The notes beneath the pieces are model-generated. The model worked only from the letters and a program-made list of their open reading frames with translations. It made no database searches and was not told the origin of the DNA. The translations under genes and the position numbers were made by a program. DNA of 64,000 nt, taken from positions 9,280,501 to 9,344,500 of the forward strand of contig NZ_CP095376.1 in the NCBI RefSeq assembly GCF_023008405.1, in the 5' to 3' direction. The stretch's first letter is position 1. Every line of letters starts with the position of its first letter. Origin of the DNA: Amycolatopsis sp. FBCC-B4732 (GTDB lineage Bacteria > Actinomycetota > Actinomycetes > Mycobacteriales > Pseudonocardiaceae). This document shows, piece after piece, positions 16,130 through 23,852 of the stretch.

Positions 16130-17464
16130 TCAGGTCGGGTCGCGGTACTGGTGCAGCAGCTTCGCGAAGTTTCTGAGCTTCTTGATCGCGTCTCCGGAGA
16201 CCGGGTCCGGGTGGAAGTGCATCACCTTGTTGCGGATCAGGCGGATCTTCTCCAAACGGGACGTGAAGGTCTGGCGGTCCAAGGGCCAGCCCAGTTTCTG
16301 CCAGATCTCCTTGTTCTCCAGGATTCGCTGGTAGTCGCCGAACGCCAGGTCGTCGAAGCTCTTCACCGGTCTGCTGCAGTGGGGTTGGACCGCTGGAAGG
16401 TCGAGGCCGCGGCTCAGGATCCAGCGCAGTGTCTGGTCCAGCTCGCCCAGCAGGAAGTACGGCGTGGCCATTTCGCCGTAGCGGTGGGCCACGTCCGCGG
16501 TCGTGACGATGCCCTTGACCTCTTTGGTCTCGTTCAGGACGAACACGAACTCGTGCTGCTGCAACGTCGGGAGGACTTCGAACAGGTCGCGGTCGTAGGC
16601 GACCTGTTCGGCGGAGACGATCGCGTCGGCGACCGTGGCGGCCGGTTTCTGGTGCAGGGCTTGGGTGATCGAACGCCAGGTGACCGCGCCGCGGGCGTTG
16701 CGGGGGCCGCTGAGGACCGCCAGCTGGGAATAGTCGTTGAGGAGCATCTTCGTGATCGCTTCGTCCAGCCCGCTGTTCGGGCCGACCGAGGCGACGCCGT
16801 CGAGCGGGGTCAGGTTTCCGACCGTCAGCCGGACGTTGAGGTCGTCGCCGCCTTCGTCGTCCTCGGTGATCCGGACGTCCTCGACCTCGTCGGGTGGGGT
16901 GGTCAGCGAGACCACCGTGTCGAGCGTGACCGCGCGGAAGCTCGGGGATGTCACCAGGCCGTGGTTGGCCAGGTCCGCTTCGATCCGGCTGACCTGGTCG
17001 CCGCGGTCCGTCGCGCCCCAGAGGGCCAGGAGGTCGCGGACGGAGATGCGTTCGGGGTCCTGTTCGTCGGCGCGGGCGCGCGCCTGGCGGAGGCGTTCGT
17101 GGACGCGCTGGCGGGGAGTGTCTTCGGGTTGGCGGTGGGCCGCGGAGATCGCCCTGTCGAGGAACTCCTGGCGTACCGAGTCCAGCAGGCGGTCCTGGTC
17201 GACCAGGACCCACGCGCGCCAGCCGTCGACCGCGCGCATGCCGGCCGCCACCATGGCGGCTCGGGAGGGCGATCGGAACTCCTCGCCGGAGGGCTCCAGG
17301 CGGATGCGGCCTTGGTCCGTCACCGTGGCCTCGAACGTGGCGCCGATGCGCTTGCGGCTGAACCTGAGCTTCGCGCCGGCTTGGACCAGGCCCGCGTCCA
17401 GCAGGTCCGAAACCATCACGCGCCGGCCGCCGATCAAATGCATCGAGCGGCCGTCGGCCGTCAC
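16130..17464 (-). CDS. RAMA - CBS pair - Swt1-like HEPN protein
   Basis: 444 residues, three parts seen by motif. Residues ~17-85 match the RAMA modified-DNA-reader domain of restriction systems (SDLLDAGLVQAGAKLRF, EEFRSPSRAAMVAAG, DGWRAWVLVD). About residues 215-350 form two CBS modules (LDEAITKMLLNDYSQLAVLS, GIVTTADVAHRY), which bind adenosine nucleotides in other families. The C-terminal ~75 residues resemble a Swt1-type HEPN domain and contain RNKVMH, the Rx4H ribonuclease motif. GTG 17464 overlaps the upstream stop as GTGA; a GTG one codon earlier is equally possible. Last gene of a three-gene operon with a Rho-N-type protein and a ParA-like ATPase. Possible defence or stress effector; function unproved. 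Confidence 0.75.
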   Translation of the reverse strand: MTADGRSMHLIGGRRVMVSDLLDAGLVQAGAKLRFSRKRIGATFEATVTDQGRIRLEPSGEEFRSPSRAAMVAAGMRAVDGWRAWVLVDQDRLLDSVRQEFLDRAISAAHRQPEDTPRQRVHERLRQARARADEQDPERISVRDLLALWGATDRGDQVSRIEADLANHGLVTSPSFRAVTLDTVVSLTTPPDEVEDVRITEDDEGGDDLNVRLTVGNLTPLDGVASVGPNSGLDEAITKMLLNDYSQLAVLSGPRNARGAVTWRSITQALHQKPAATVADAIVSAEQVAYDRDLFEVLPTLQQHEFVFVLNETKEVKGIVTTADVAHRYGEMATPYFLLGELDQTLRWILSRGLDLPAVQPHCSRPVKSFDDLAFGDYQRILENKEIWQKLGWPLDRQTFTSRLEKIRLIRNKVMHFHPDPVSGDAIKKLRNFAKLLHQYRDPT

Positions 17465-18015
17465 CACTTCCGCAGGCCGGCGAACTTGCGCCGGGCGCCG
17501 ATGGCCTGCTTGAGCACTCTCTTCTCGAGCTCCTTCGGGTTCAGGCGGTCTACGCGCGTCAGCTGCAGCTCGGCCGCGACGGCCAGCAGACCTTCGCGGT
17601 CGAGGCGCTGCGCCTGCAGGTAGGCGGCGCCTTCTTCCTCGGTCTCGGTTTCCCGTAGGTGCGACGCGATGGCTGCTGCCGCTGGGTCCGGGTTCGTCGT
17701 GACGATAGGTGGTGCCTCGGAACGGACTTCTTCCGCCGGTTCGTTCGCGACAGGGCCGCCGAGGAGCGCCACGAGTCCGTCGCGCGTGAGCTTGCTGTAC
17801 CCGCGCAAGCGGCGTTTCTTGGCCATCGCCTTGAGTTCCGCCACCGTCAGGTTTTCCAGTGGGGGCCGCCGGGCTTGTTCCGACGGCGGCTGTGAGCCGG
17901 CGATGGCCAGCTGCACTTCGCCGTCGGCGATCGCCGCCAACGTCGCTTCGTCCTGCTGGGCCAGGAACTCGAACACCCGCGCCTGCAAGGCGGCCAGCTG
18001 CTTCAGGTCGTTCAC
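17461..18015 (-). CDS. Rho-N/SAP-like small protein
   Basis: 184 residues, hydrophilic, no membrane segment. The stretch LENLTVAELKAMAKKRRL followed by RGYSKLTRDGLVALL (about residues 57-90) is a typical Rho-N/SAP-like helix-extended-loop-helix used for nucleic-acid binding. A second similar helix pair may lie at LDREGLLAVAAELQL near residue 140. The C-terminus is basic (GARRKFAGLRKW). The GTG overlaps the ParA-like gene stop as GTGA. Likely links the ATPase to DNA, by analogy with ParA adaptor proteins. Confidence 0.7.
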   Translation of the reverse strand: MNDLKQLAALQARVFEFLAQQDEATLAAIADGEVQLAIAGSQPPSEQARRPPLENLTVAELKAMAKKRRLRGYSKLTRDGLVALLGGPVANEPAEEVRSEAPPIVTTNPDPAAAAIASHLRETETEEEGAAYLQAQRLDREGLLAVAAELQLTRVDRLNPKELEKRVLKQAIGARRKFAGLRKW

Positions 18016-18956
18016 TGGCGGCCGCCGGGCAAGGAGAGCGTGCCGAGGACTTCGTCGGCCAGCTGGTCGAATTCGCGTACGACTTCGTCCCGGCCAGCCG
18101 TGCGCAGCATCGCCGGTACGCCGCTCTCGCCGGCGTCGCCGAAGTGGCGGGGGCTGTTGCGGATCCTGCTGTTCAGCACCGGAACCCGGGAGTTCAGGCG
18201 CACTTCCTCGATGTACGCGTGCTGGGCCAGCGTCACCTGCTGCGAGTAGATCTGCACCATGGTGAACACCACGCCCAGGATGCCGGGGTCGATCGGGCGG
18301 TGGCCCTGCGTGCCGCCGCGGTGGTTGACGAAGTCGTTGAACTGCGTCACCAGTTCGGCGCAGTTGCCCACCAGGTAGTCGAGGCCCAGTGTGGACAGGT
18401 AGTCCGCCTTGGCGGGCACGAGAACCTGTTCGCTGGCGACGATCGCGGTCTTGGTGACGATGCCGAAGTTCGGGGCGCAGTCGATCAGGACCAGGTCGTA
18501 GTCGGCGAAGTGCTCGTCGCGCAGCGCGCGTCGCAGGCAGCCGTGCAGGTCGAGGAACTTGCGCTTCGACGTCTCGATGGTGGTCGCCCCGCCCAGCCGG
18601 GCCGCGAGTTCCAGGTCGATGTCGATGAGGCCGAGGTGCGACGAGATCAGGTCGAGGCGCCCGCCGGTGCCGTCGAGGACCTTGTTGACCCGCTCCGGGG
18701 TGACGACGAGACCGGCGAGCGGTGTGTCCCGGCCCGGCAACTCGTCCTCGTACCACTGCTTGATCGTGCGGTTGTTGTCCTTGAGCTGGTGGTGCCAGTC
18801 GTCGATCGAGTAGAACGAGAACGTGAGGTTGGTCTGCGGGTCGAGGTCGAGGAGGAGGACACGCAGCCCGCGACTGGCGGCCACCGCGCCGAGGTTCGCG
18901 GTCAGCGTCGTCTTCCCGACTCCGCCTTTGTAGTTCATGACCGCCACGACCCGCAT
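18012..18956 (-). CDS. ParA/Soj-like ATPase
   Basis: 314 residues. Deviant Walker A MNYKGGVGKTTLTANLG at the N-terminus, switch I region LLLDLDPQTNLTF, Walker B/A' DYDLVLIDCAPNFG, and QVLVPAKADYLSTLGL typical of the AAA_31/ParA family. It is larger than chromosomal Soj and carries an insertion after LDPQTN (DDWHHQLKDNNRTIKQWY). The ATG at 18956 is chosen because GGGGA lies 6 nt upstream. No parB follows; instead two non-ParB genes are translationally coupled. Not near an origin, so a partition role for the chromosome is unlikely. Confidence 0.9.
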   Translation of the reverse strand: MRVVAVMNYKGGVGKTTLTANLGAVAASRGLRVLLLDLDPQTNLTFSFYSIDDWHHQLKDNNRTIKQWYEDELPGRDTPLAGLVVTPERVNKVLDGTGGRLDLISSHLGLIDIDLELAARLGGATTIETSKRKFLDLHGCLRRALRDEHFADYDLVLIDCAPNFGIVTKTAIVASEQVLVPAKADYLSTLGLDYLVGNCAELVTQFNDFVNHRGGTQGHRPIDPGILGVVFTMVQIYSQQVTLAQHAYIEEVRLNSRVPVLNSRIRNSPRHFGDAGESGVPAMLRTAGRDEVVREFDQLADEVLGTLSLPGGRQ

Positions 18957-19064
18957 GCGCACTCCCCGGTGGTCTCGTCCTGAGGGCCGTTTGTAGTACA
19001 GGCACGGCCGTACCGACGGGGAAGGCGACGAACTGTCCCTGAACTGTCCAGGATGTGGCAACAG

Positions 19065-20036
19065 TCAGCGGGCCAGGTGCTTGCGGACGTCGTCCGCCAC
19101 CGCCGCGCGGCCCGGCATCGCGTACTTGGCCAGGATGTTGCGGACGTGGGTCTTCGCCGTGTGGAGGCTGATGCCCAGTTCGCGGGCGATTTCGTCGTTC
19201 GGCATGTTGCTGCTCAGCAGCACCGCCACACCTTGTTCGGCCGCGGTCAGCGATCTGAAACGTTCTTCGGGGCCGTTGTCGATGTCGAGCGTCAGCTCGA
19301 CCAGGTCGGACTGGAGCTGCTGGCAGTCCGTGACGATGCGCTGCAGGGCTTCGCGCAGCAAGCCGATGTCCTGGGCCGGCAACGCGTCCTGGGCCCGCTG
19401 GCGCACGTCCGCCACGCGGGAGGACAGGAACTCGACGATGTGGTCGGCCGTGACCAGCTGGGGTGCGTCGCCGACGTCGGCGGGGAGGCTGCGGAGCGCG
19501 TCGAGGTCTTCGGCTTCCTTGGTCAGCACGCGGGCGACCAGGTCGGCGAGCCATTCGAAGGCGCGCACGGAGTTGTCGTCGAAGGTGTCCGGCTGGTAGC
19601 TCTGCATGGACATGATGCCGAACACCGTCGGCTCGCCGTCGCGGCCGCGACGGAACAGCGGGGTGGTGACCGCGTCGGCCGACGCGCGGCTGGTGTCGCC
19701 CGAAGCCACGCCGGCGTTGAGGGCGGCGCCGTTGTCGTACTGCATGCGGTACGTCTGGCGGTGCCGCAGGAGCCACGCGGCTTGCCCGTGCGGGCCGTAG
19801 ATGTGGGACTGCGGGTCGGTGTACATGCCGCCGTCGTAGCCGTACGGGTAGCGGACGCGGTTCGCGCCGTGGAAGAAGCCGATGTAGAAGTGGTCCAAGG
19901 GCACGATCTTGCTCATCACCGCGCGCGCGTAGTCGTAGAGGCCGTAGTGGTCGGTGCGGTAGTTGGCGTCGATCTTGTGGAACGCCTCCCGCAGGATGAG
20001 GGTCGTCTCGGCGTCGACCCTCAGTCTCGCCGGCAT
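19065..20036 (-). CDS. GAF-domain LuxR-type regulator
   Basis: 323 residues. The N-terminal ~170 residues look like a GAF sensor (FYIGFFHGANRVRYPYGYDG, PTVFGIMSMQSYQPDTFDD), then a helical linker, and a C-terminal LuxR/NarL helix-turn-helix (RSLTAAEQGVAVLLSSNMPN, DEIARELGISLHTAKTHV). No receiver Asp site, so not a two-component regulator. It lies 108 bp upstream of the ParA-like operon on the same strand and could regulate it, but a separate promoter is likely. Confidence 0.87.
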   Translation of the reverse strand: MPARLRVDAETTLILREAFHKIDANYRTDHYGLYDYARAVMSKIVPLDHFYIGFFHGANRVRYPYGYDGGMYTDPQSHIYGPHGQAAWLLRHRQTYRMQYDNGAALNAGVASGDTSRASADAVTTPLFRRGRDGEPTVFGIMSMQSYQPDTFDDNSVRAFEWLADLVARVLTKEAEDLDALRSLPADVGDAPQLVTADHIVEFLSSRVADVRQRAQDALPAQDIGLLREALQRIVTDCQQLQSDLVELTLDIDNGPEERFRSLTAAEQGVAVLLSSNMPNDEIARELGISLHTAKTHVRNILAKYAMPGRAAVADDVRKHLAR

Positions 20037-20158
20037 TCGGGTGTCCTCCCGCGATGAGGTGGTGGGCGCGATTCGTCACTCCGCGAGCGATGGAGCCGGG
20101 GTCGTCGTCTTGGGACGCTCGGTTTGCGGCGGGGAGCCGCGAAGAGAGAGGAGTTCCG

Positions 20159-20488
20159 ATGGAAACCCATTGGCCCAGCTTGCTGTCGCGGGTGGTCGTC
20201 GCGACGATCGGTCTGGCGGCTATGGCCGTGGTGATCGCAGTGCCGGCCGACGCGGCGGTCATCGGCGGTGTCGACATGCAGCGGGCCTGCACCGTCCAGA
20301 ACCCGGGGATGGGCCTGGCCGCGGTGGTCACCGACGCGCACAACGCCTACAGCTGGCGCTGCCGGGCGCCCTGGGGCTACCAAGTCGGCATCAACGTCAA
20401 CGCCGCTTGCACCGACCAGTACGGCGGCGGTGCCTACGCGACGGTGCTGAACGCCGCCGATCCGTACTCGTGGCGGTGCAACCGCTGA
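20159..20488 (+). CDS. small secreted protein with two cysteine repeats
   Basis: 109 residues. A Sec signal peptide (hydrophobic VVVATIGLAAMAVVIAVPADA, cleavage likely after ADA/ADAA) leaves about 80 residues made of two similar units. Each begins with a cysteine (RACTVQNPG.., AACTDQYGGG..) and ends AYSWRC or PYSWRC, so two disulfides are plausible. ATG 20159 has AGAGAGGAG 5-9 nt upstream. I do not recognise a named family; an extracellular binding or structural role is inference. Confidence 0.8.
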   Translation: METHWPSLLSRVVVATIGLAAMAVVIAVPADAAVIGGVDMQRACTVQNPGMGLAAVVTDAHNAYSWRCRAPWGYQVGINVNAACTDQYGGGAYATVLNAADPYSWRCNR

Positions 20489-20494
20489 GCGGCC

Positions 20495-20536
20495 GCGGGC
20501 GGGTTGGGCGGCTTCGGAGTCGCCCAACCCGCCCGC
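20495..20536. terminator. long hairpin between convergent genes
   Basis: Perfect 16-bp stem (GCGGGCGGGTTGGGCG with its complement) around a 10-nt loop, placed 6-8 bp from both convergent stop codons. There is no T run, so it acts either as an I-shaped terminator or as an mRNA 3' stabiliser. Confidence 0.7.
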
Positions 20537-20544
20537 CGGCGTCG

Positions 20545-21522
20545 TCATGACAGTGTCTTCAGCCAGCTCGTCACCACACCGAAGTACGTCGGGGCGTTGG
20601 GGGCGTAGTTGATCGCGTGGCCGTAGCCGTTGAGGATGTACGTCTGCAGGGGGCCGCCGAAGTAGGGGGCTTCCGATGCCCTCAGCGCTTCCGGGGATGA
20701 GCAGTCGCTGCCCAGGGTTCCGCAGAAGTGGGGGTCGTTGCCCACCACCAGCAGCACCGGGACCGTGATCTGCTGCGATGCCGGTGTCACCACCGTCGTC
20801 AGCGTCAGGCTGTCCACCGCCTCCGTCGTCGCGAACACGTCCTTTGTGGACTCGTCGTACGCGATGGCCGCCGGGTCGAGGGGGCCTGGGGTGTGGAAGG
20901 CCGTGTAGCGGGTGCCGGGGCTCGTCGTCAGGTAGGCCGCGTCGCGGCCCGGGACCGCCGGGTCCAATGGGGCCGGGATCATGTTGGCCAGCACCGGGAT
21001 CACCGTGATCAGGTTCATCCGGTGGGTCATTCCCGTCACCAGGACGCCGTCCACGTCGTGGTAGCGGCCGGCCTCGATCATGGCCATCGCCGAGCCGATC
21101 GAGTGGCCGCCGATGATCACCTTCGGGAAGCGGGGGCGCACCGACTGGATCACCTGGTGGGCCGCCGTTGCCTGGACCGTCGCGCTCAGGAGGGCGCTCA
21201 GGGGCTTCGAACTCGCTCCCGTGCCCAGGCGGTCCAGGGCCAGGGTCGCGACGCCCGCGTTGTTCATCGCCAGGCGGAACGAACGGGTCTGCGGGGTGTA
21301 GCCGATGTCCCAATAGGACGCGTTGTACGTACCGCCTGGGATCAGGACCACCACCGTCGTCGCGCCCGGTGGGGTGCACAGGCGGCCGTGCATCGTCTGG
21401 GGGAGGAGGGCCACCGTCACCGGGACGTCCAGGTCCTCGCACGTCGTCGTGGCCGCTCGGGCGGGGGCCGGGAGCAGGGCCAGCATCAGGAAAACCGCAG
21501 CACAAACACGTAAGCGGAGCAC
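20545..21522 (-). CDS. secreted alpha/beta hydrolase
   Basis: 325 residues with a Sec signal peptide (LRVCAAVFLMLALLPAPARA). Alpha/beta-hydrolase motifs: oxyanion loop LIPGGTYNASYWDIGY, nucleophile elbow GGHSIGSA, and a late catalytic His in NGYGHAINY. Acts outside the membrane as an esterase/lipase-type enzyme; the substrate is unknown. The start lies 18 bp after the P450 stop, so the two are probably co-transcribed. Confidence 0.87.
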   Translation of the reverse strand: MLRLRVCAAVFLMLALLPAPARAATTTCEDLDVPVTVALLPQTMHGRLCTPPGATTVVVLIPGGTYNASYWDIGYTPQTRSFRLAMNNAGVATLALDRLGTGASSKPLSALLSATVQATAAHQVIQSVRPRFPKVIIGGHSIGSAMAMIEAGRYHDVDGVLVTGMTHRMNLITVIPVLANMIPAPLDPAVPGRDAAYLTTSPGTRYTAFHTPGPLDPAAIAYDESTKDVFATTEAVDSLTLTTVVTPASQQITVPVLLVVGNDPHFCGTLGSDCSSPEALRASEAPYFGGPLQTYILNGYGHAINYAPNAPTYFGVVTSWLKTLS

Positions 21523-21540
21523 GGGGGGTACGACCTCCAG

Positions 21541-22842
21541 CTAGTGACGGGGGACAGCCGTCATCGGCAGGCTGTCCGGGTAGGCGGCCGAGGTGAACTT
21601 GACGCGCACGGGGTGGTTCGGGAGCGGGACCAGCCGCCAGTGCGCGGCCACCGTGGCCACCGTGATGACGATTTCGTTCTGGGCGAAGCGGTTTCCGATG
21701 CACTGGCGATTGCCCGCGCCGAACGGGATGAACGCGCCCTTCGGCAGTTCGGCGGTGCGTTCCGGGGCCCAGCGGCCGGGGTCGAAGCGGGCCGGGTCGG
21801 GGAACGAACCCGGGTCGTGGTGCAGGGCGTGGGGGCTGACGATCACCTCGGCGCCTTCCGGGAGCCGGACGTCGCCGAGGTCGACCTCCTCGAGGGTGCG
21901 GCGCATCAGCATCCACAGCGGGTACAGGCGCAGCACCTCGTCGACCACCTGGCGGAGGTAGGTCAGCTGCCCGAGGTTCTCGGCGGTCACCGGTCGGCCG
22001 CCCAGCACCTCGTCGAGCTCCGCGTGCACCCGCGCCTCCACTTCGGGGTGCCTGCCGAGCTCGTGGAACGTCCAGGCCAGCGCCAGCGCGCTCGTCTCGA
22101 TGCCCGCGGTGAGCAGCGTGAGCACCTCGTCCCGCGCCTGCTCGTCGGTCATGCCGGCCAGCAGCAACGTCGACAGCAGGTCGCCGTGGTCGGTGCCCTC
22201 GGTCCGCCACTCGCGGATCACCGCCAGCACGATCGCCTGCATCCTCGTGATCGCTTCGTCGAACCGGCGGTTCCCGGGGACCGGCAGCTTTTCGACGAAC
22301 TTCGGCGACAACGCGCGAATCATTCCCTGCTGGATGATCAGGTAAATGGATCTCCGCGCCTCGGCGATCGCCTCTTTTCCCAGTTCCGTGGAGAACAGCG
22401 CCTCGCCGACGATCGTCACCGCGACGCGCTGCATGTCCTCGTCGATCTTCCGGACTTCGCCGGCCCGCCAGGAATCGGCGAGATCGGCCGCCGCGCGTCG
22501 CATGATCTCCGTGTAGGCGATCAAGCGGTCGCGGTGGAACGCCGGCTGCATCAGCCGTCGCTGGTGCCGGTGGAAGTCACCGTTCGAAAGCACCAAGCCA
22601 TTTCCGACGAACGGCCGGAACTTGTCGAACATGGCGCCCTTGCGGAACTTCGGACCGGCCGTGACCAGCACTTCGTGTGCCAGCCGCGGGCTCGTGACGA
22701 AGTAGGTGGGGGCCGGACCGAGGTAGAGTTTCACGATCTCGCCGTGCTCGTGCAATGAACTGGTGAATGCGAAGCGTTGCCTCAGCAGTGCCGGGGTGTG
22801 CCCGAGAAAAGGCCACCGGCCCGGGGCGACCGGGACGGTCAT
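21541..22842 (-). CDS. cytochrome P450
   Basis: 433 residues. I-helix LLTAGIETSALALAW (AGxxT), ExxR in DEVLRLYPLW, and haem ligand loop FIPFGAGNRQCIGNRFA with its cysteine. The layout and GNRQCIGN pattern are of the class that resembles eukaryotic/CYP102-like bacterial P450s. No reductase or ferredoxin gene lies beside it, so redox partners come from elsewhere. ATG 22842 has AGGAG 6 nt upstream. First gene of an operon with the secreted hydrolase, divergent from the methyltransferase. Confidence 0.95.
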   Translation of the reverse strand: MTVPVAPGRWPFLGHTPALLRQRFAFTSSLHEHGEIVKLYLGPAPTYFVTSPRLAHEVLVTAGPKFRKGAMFDKFRPFVGNGLVLSNGDFHRHQRRLMQPAFHRDRLIAYTEIMRRAAADLADSWRAGEVRKIDEDMQRVAVTIVGEALFSTELGKEAIAEARRSIYLIIQQGMIRALSPKFVEKLPVPGNRRFDEAITRMQAIVLAVIREWRTEGTDHGDLLSTLLLAGMTDEQARDEVLTLLTAGIETSALALAWTFHELGRHPEVEARVHAELDEVLGGRPVTAENLGQLTYLRQVVDEVLRLYPLWMLMRRTLEEVDLGDVRLPEGAEVIVSPHALHHDPGSFPDPARFDPGRWAPERTAELPKGAFIPFGAGNRQCIGNRFAQNEIVITVATVAAHWRLVPLPNHPVRVKFTSAAYPDSLPMTAVPRH

Positions 22843-23020
22843 GTGGACTCCTCGTTGCGCCATTGTGTGGATTTCCCAAGGAGACGGCCTACGGTAGGCG
22901 CGTCCGGTCGAACGGTACAGTGCCCGATCGGGTGGCGCGGGCTCACGCATATGGCGCAGTGGACGAATCCGCAGAAATCGCTAAGCTCTTTCCGGCCGAC
23001 AGACTGAGAAGGTGTTCTTC

Positions 23021-23839
23021 GTGACCCGATCACCGGAATGGGTACCGCCGGGTGTCGATATCTCCGTGCCGAGCATGGCGCGCACGTACGACTTCATGTT
23101 GGGCGGCGGGCACCACTTCGCCGTCGATCGCGCGGTGGGCGAGCAGATCGAACGCGCGATGCCCGGCCTGCGGGACGCCGCGCGCGTGAACCGCGCGTTC
23201 CTCGGGCGCGCGGTGCGGTTCATGACGGCGCAAGGGATCCGGCAGTTCCTCGACATCGGCTCGGGGATCCCGACCGTGGCGAACGTGCACGAAGTCGCGC
23301 AGGCGCAGGACCCGGACTGCCGCGTGGTGTACGTCGACCGCGACCCGGTGGCGGTCGCGCACAGCGAATTGATGCTCGTCGGCAACGATCGTGCAGCGAT
23401 AGTACACGCAGACATGCGAGATCCGGAGAAAATTTTCGATGCGCCACAGGTGCGTGCTCTGCTCGATTTCGAAAAACCGATCGGGCTGCTGATGCTCTTG
23501 ATGCTGCACTGGGTTCCCGACGAATCCGGCCCGCTCGAACTCCTCGCGCGCTACGGCGCGGTGCTCGCGCCCGGCAGTTTTCTCGCCATCACCCACGTCA
23601 CCGGTGATCACCAGGGCGAAAACCTCGACGAGGCGACGGAGGCGATCAAGGAAAGCCGGAGTCCCGATCAAGTGAACCTGCGGACGCACGCCGAAGTCTC
23701 CGAGCTCTTCGCGGGTTTCGAAATCGTCGAACCCGGATTGGTCGGCTGCGGGGAATGGCGGCCGGCCGGGCCGGCGGACATCTCCGCCGCCGCCGAGATG
23801 AACATGCTGGTCTACGCCGGTATCGGCCGGAAGAACTGA
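23021..23839 (+). CDS. SAM-dependent methyltransferase, DUF574 (PF04672) type
   Basis: 272 residues. The family opening VPSMARTYDFMLGGGHHFAVD is clear, with SAM site FLDIGSGIPT and VVYVDRDPVAVAHS. This large actinobacterial family often sits beside secondary-metabolism or regulatory genes; substrates are mostly unknown. GTG 23021 is chosen because AGAAGG lies 8 nt upstream; the GTG at 23012 would overlap that ribosome site. Followed after 13 bp by the GGDEF/EAL-like gene, so they form an operon. Confidence 0.92.
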   Translation: MTRSPEWVPPGVDISVPSMARTYDFMLGGGHHFAVDRAVGEQIERAMPGLRDAARVNRAFLGRAVRFMTAQGIRQFLDIGSGIPTVANVHEVAQAQDPDCRVVYVDRDPVAVAHSELMLVGNDRAAIVHADMRDPEKIFDAPQVRALLDFEKPIGLLMLLMLHWVPDESGPLELLARYGAVLAPGSFLAITHVTGDHQGENLDEATEAIKESRSPDQVNLRTHAEVSELFAGFEIVEPGLVGCGEWRPAGPADISAAAEMNMLVYAGIGRKN

Positions 23840-23852
23840 TCGGACGCGTTCC

